Source of the DNA: an uncultured Prevotellaceae bacterium
Lineage (GTDB): Bacteria; Bacteroidota; Bacteroidia; Bacteroidales; Bacteroidaceae
NCBI GenBank assembly: GCA_900315565.1
Contig: OMZS01000016.1
Span: forward strand, 1 to 64,000
Reading direction: 5' to 3'
Length of the DNA stretch: 64,000 nt
The notes under the pieces were generated by a model that was not told where the DNA came from, did no database searches, and worked only from the letters and a program-made list of their open reading frames with translations. The translations under genes were made by a program, and so were the position numbers. Shown piece after piece: positions 62,946 through 64,000 of the stretch (position 1 is the stretch's first letter; the number at the start of each line of letters is the position of its first letter).

Positions 62946-63461
62946 ATGGATTTCACTAAATTGCCATCAATCCTCACGCCCGACCTCGGACTTCTGTTCT
63001 GGATGCTGCTGGCGTTTCTGGTGATATTCTTCGTGCTTGGCAAGTATGCTTTCCCTGCCATCGTCAACATGGTTGACAGCAGAAAGAAGTATATTGACGA
63101 CAGTCTGCAGAAAGCCCACGAAGCATCAGAGCGGCTGGAGAACATCCGTCAGGAGAGTGAGGCCATTCTTCAGGAGGCCCGTGCCCAGCAGGCACAGATT
63201 CTGAAGGAGGCTGCCGAGACGCGTGACGCCATCGTTCTGAAGGCTCAGGAAAAGGCAAAGGCCGAGGGTGCTCGACTGCTCTCTGAGGCGAAAGCCGAAA
63301 TTGAGGGTGAGAAACAGCAGGCTATCCGCGATATACGTGCGCAGGTGGCCGAGCTCTCCGTCCAGGTTGCCGAGAAAGTTCTCCGTGAGAAGCTTTCTAC
63401 CGATGCTGAGCAGATGAAGATGATTGACAGATTGCTGGATGATGTGACTGCCGGAAAATAA
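62946..63461 (+). CDS. atpF: F-type ATP synthase subunit b
   Basis: A 171-residue peripheral-stalk subunit: one N-terminal membrane helix (LLFWMLLAFLVIFFVLGKYAF), then a long coiled coil rich in Ala/Glu/Lys/Gln (KAHEASERLENIRQESEAIL, AQVAELSVQVAEKVLREKL). Length is normal. It begins 25 nt after atpE. Confidence 0.93.
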   Translation: MDFTKLPSILTPDLGLLFWMLLAFLVIFFVLGKYAFPAIVNMVDSRKKYIDDSLQKAHEASERLENIRQESEAILQEARAQQAQILKEAAETRDAIVLKAQEKAKAEGARLLSEAKAEIEGEKQQAIRDIRAQVAELSVQVAEKVLREKLSTDAEQMKMIDRLLDDVTAGK

Positions 63462-63471
63462 AATTTAGGTT

Positions 63472-64000
63472 ATGGATATAGGAGTAATATCGGTACGTTA
63501 TGCCCGTGCACTGCTGAAAAGTGCCACTGAGCAGAAGCTCGATGCTGCAGTCTATCAGGACATGCAGACATTGGCTGAAAGCTACGTCCGTGTGCCTCAT
63601 CTGAGGACTACGATAGACAATCCTATGCTCGCCAAGGAAACCAAGAAAGAACTCATGCTCACGGCATGCGGAAACAATGCTTCGGCGCTGACGAAGCGTT
63701 TCATAGATTTGGTTCTGAAGGAAGACAGGGAGAGCATTCTGCAATTCATGGCCAATTCGTATATCACTCTTTACAGGCAACAGAAGAACGTCATCCGCGG
63801 ACGACTCATCACTGCCACGGCCGTGTCGGCTGCCACCGAGCAGAAGATGCGACAGATGGTAGAGAGCAGAACTAACGGAACGGTGGAGTTTGCTACCGAG
63901 GTGAATCCCGACATCATTGGCGGTTTCATACTCGAGTACGACACGTATCGCATGGACGCTAGCGTCAAGGCTAAGCTCAACTCGATACTCACCGCATTGA
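63472..64000 (+). CDS. atpH: F-type ATP synthase subunit delta (cut by the window edge)
   Basis: The frame is open from ATG 63472 to the end of the window, giving 176 codons without a stop. The N-terminus MDIGVISVRYARALLKSATEQ and the C-terminal segment EVNPDIIGGFILEYDTYRMDASVKAKL are typical of delta/OSCP, which links b to the top of F1. As delta is usually about 180 residues, only a few C-terminal residues should be missing. atpA and atpG are expected to follow outside the window. Confidence 0.93.
   Translation, partial: MDIGVISVRYARALLKSATEQKLDAAVYQDMQTLAESYVRVPHLRTTIDNPMLAKETKKELMLTACGNNASALTKRFIDLVLKEDRESILQFMANSYITLYRQQKNVIRGRLITATAVSAATEQKMRQMVESRTNGTVEFATEVNPDIIGGFILEYDTYRMDASVKAKLNSILTAL

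Overview
The window looks like a chromosomal segment of a Prevotella-type member of the Bacteroidetes. The reasons are: promoters of the TTTG-(19-20 nt)-TAnnTTTG type; a BspA-type leucine-rich-repeat surface protein; secreted proteins ending in a short tail built on VxNLxGQxV and KGVxIxNGKK; a nuo operon with fused nuoCD and no nuoE/F/G; an atp operon that starts with atpD-atpC; and a beta-mannan pathway using a GH130 mannosylglucose phosphorylase plus cellobiose 2-epimerase. No tRNA, rRNA, CRISPR array or prophage was recognised.

Layout. 0.2-4 kb: BspA-like protein, a small unknown protein and a PorT-type beta-barrel. 4.4-5.7 kb: pgk, followed by a 1.3 kb gene-free, repeat-rich island. 7-14 kb: HIT protein, queC, a DUF3667-type membrane protein, radA, an ABC-type substrate-binding lipoprotein and a TPR protein. 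14.3-20.7 kb: a leftward kdsA-kdsD-phospholipase D cluster, a large MscS channel and a BadF-type sugar kinase. 20.9-31.7 kb: two paralogous secreted proteins with carbohydrate-binding-like domains, then a mannan utilisation cluster (GH5 mannanase, acetyl esterase, GH26 lipoprotein, GH130, GPH transporter, epimerase). Mannan would be cut and deacetylated outside the cell, imported as manno-oligosaccharide, epimerised to mannosyl-glucose and phosphorolysed. There is no SusC/SusD pair in the cluster. 31.9-36.7 kb: AsmA-like protein, pepD, and an HUH (Y1/RAYT-type) transposase that appears fused to a DprA/LOG-like domain. 37-47.3 kb: nuoA-B-CD-H-I-J-K-L-M-N. 47.5-56.5 kb: five glycosyltransferase genes around rpsP, then a Wzx-type flippase. 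56.6-59.1 kb: NhaD-type antiporter and pfkA. 59.2-64 kb: atpD-C-(AtpI-like)-B-E-F-H, with atpH cut by the window edge.

Two repeat systems stand out. First, a 21-bp family (consensus TAACTCmCGACGATAATTT plus two variable bases) forms tandem arrays and long hairpins, often next to a CTAG-centred AAATTCTCTAGAAAATTT palindrome. It occurs in four intergenic regions, one of them 62 bp past the end of the HUH transposase/DprA-like gene, so the two may form a REP/RAYT-like system. Second, heptanucleotide tandem arrays, with a different 7-mer at each locus, sit in many intergenic gaps. They also run in frame into genes: they encode the signal-peptide core of the phospholipase D protein, an insertion in RadA, an insertion in a glycosyltransferase, the N-terminus of the DUF3667-type protein, and the C-terminal codons of the GH5 and MscS genes.
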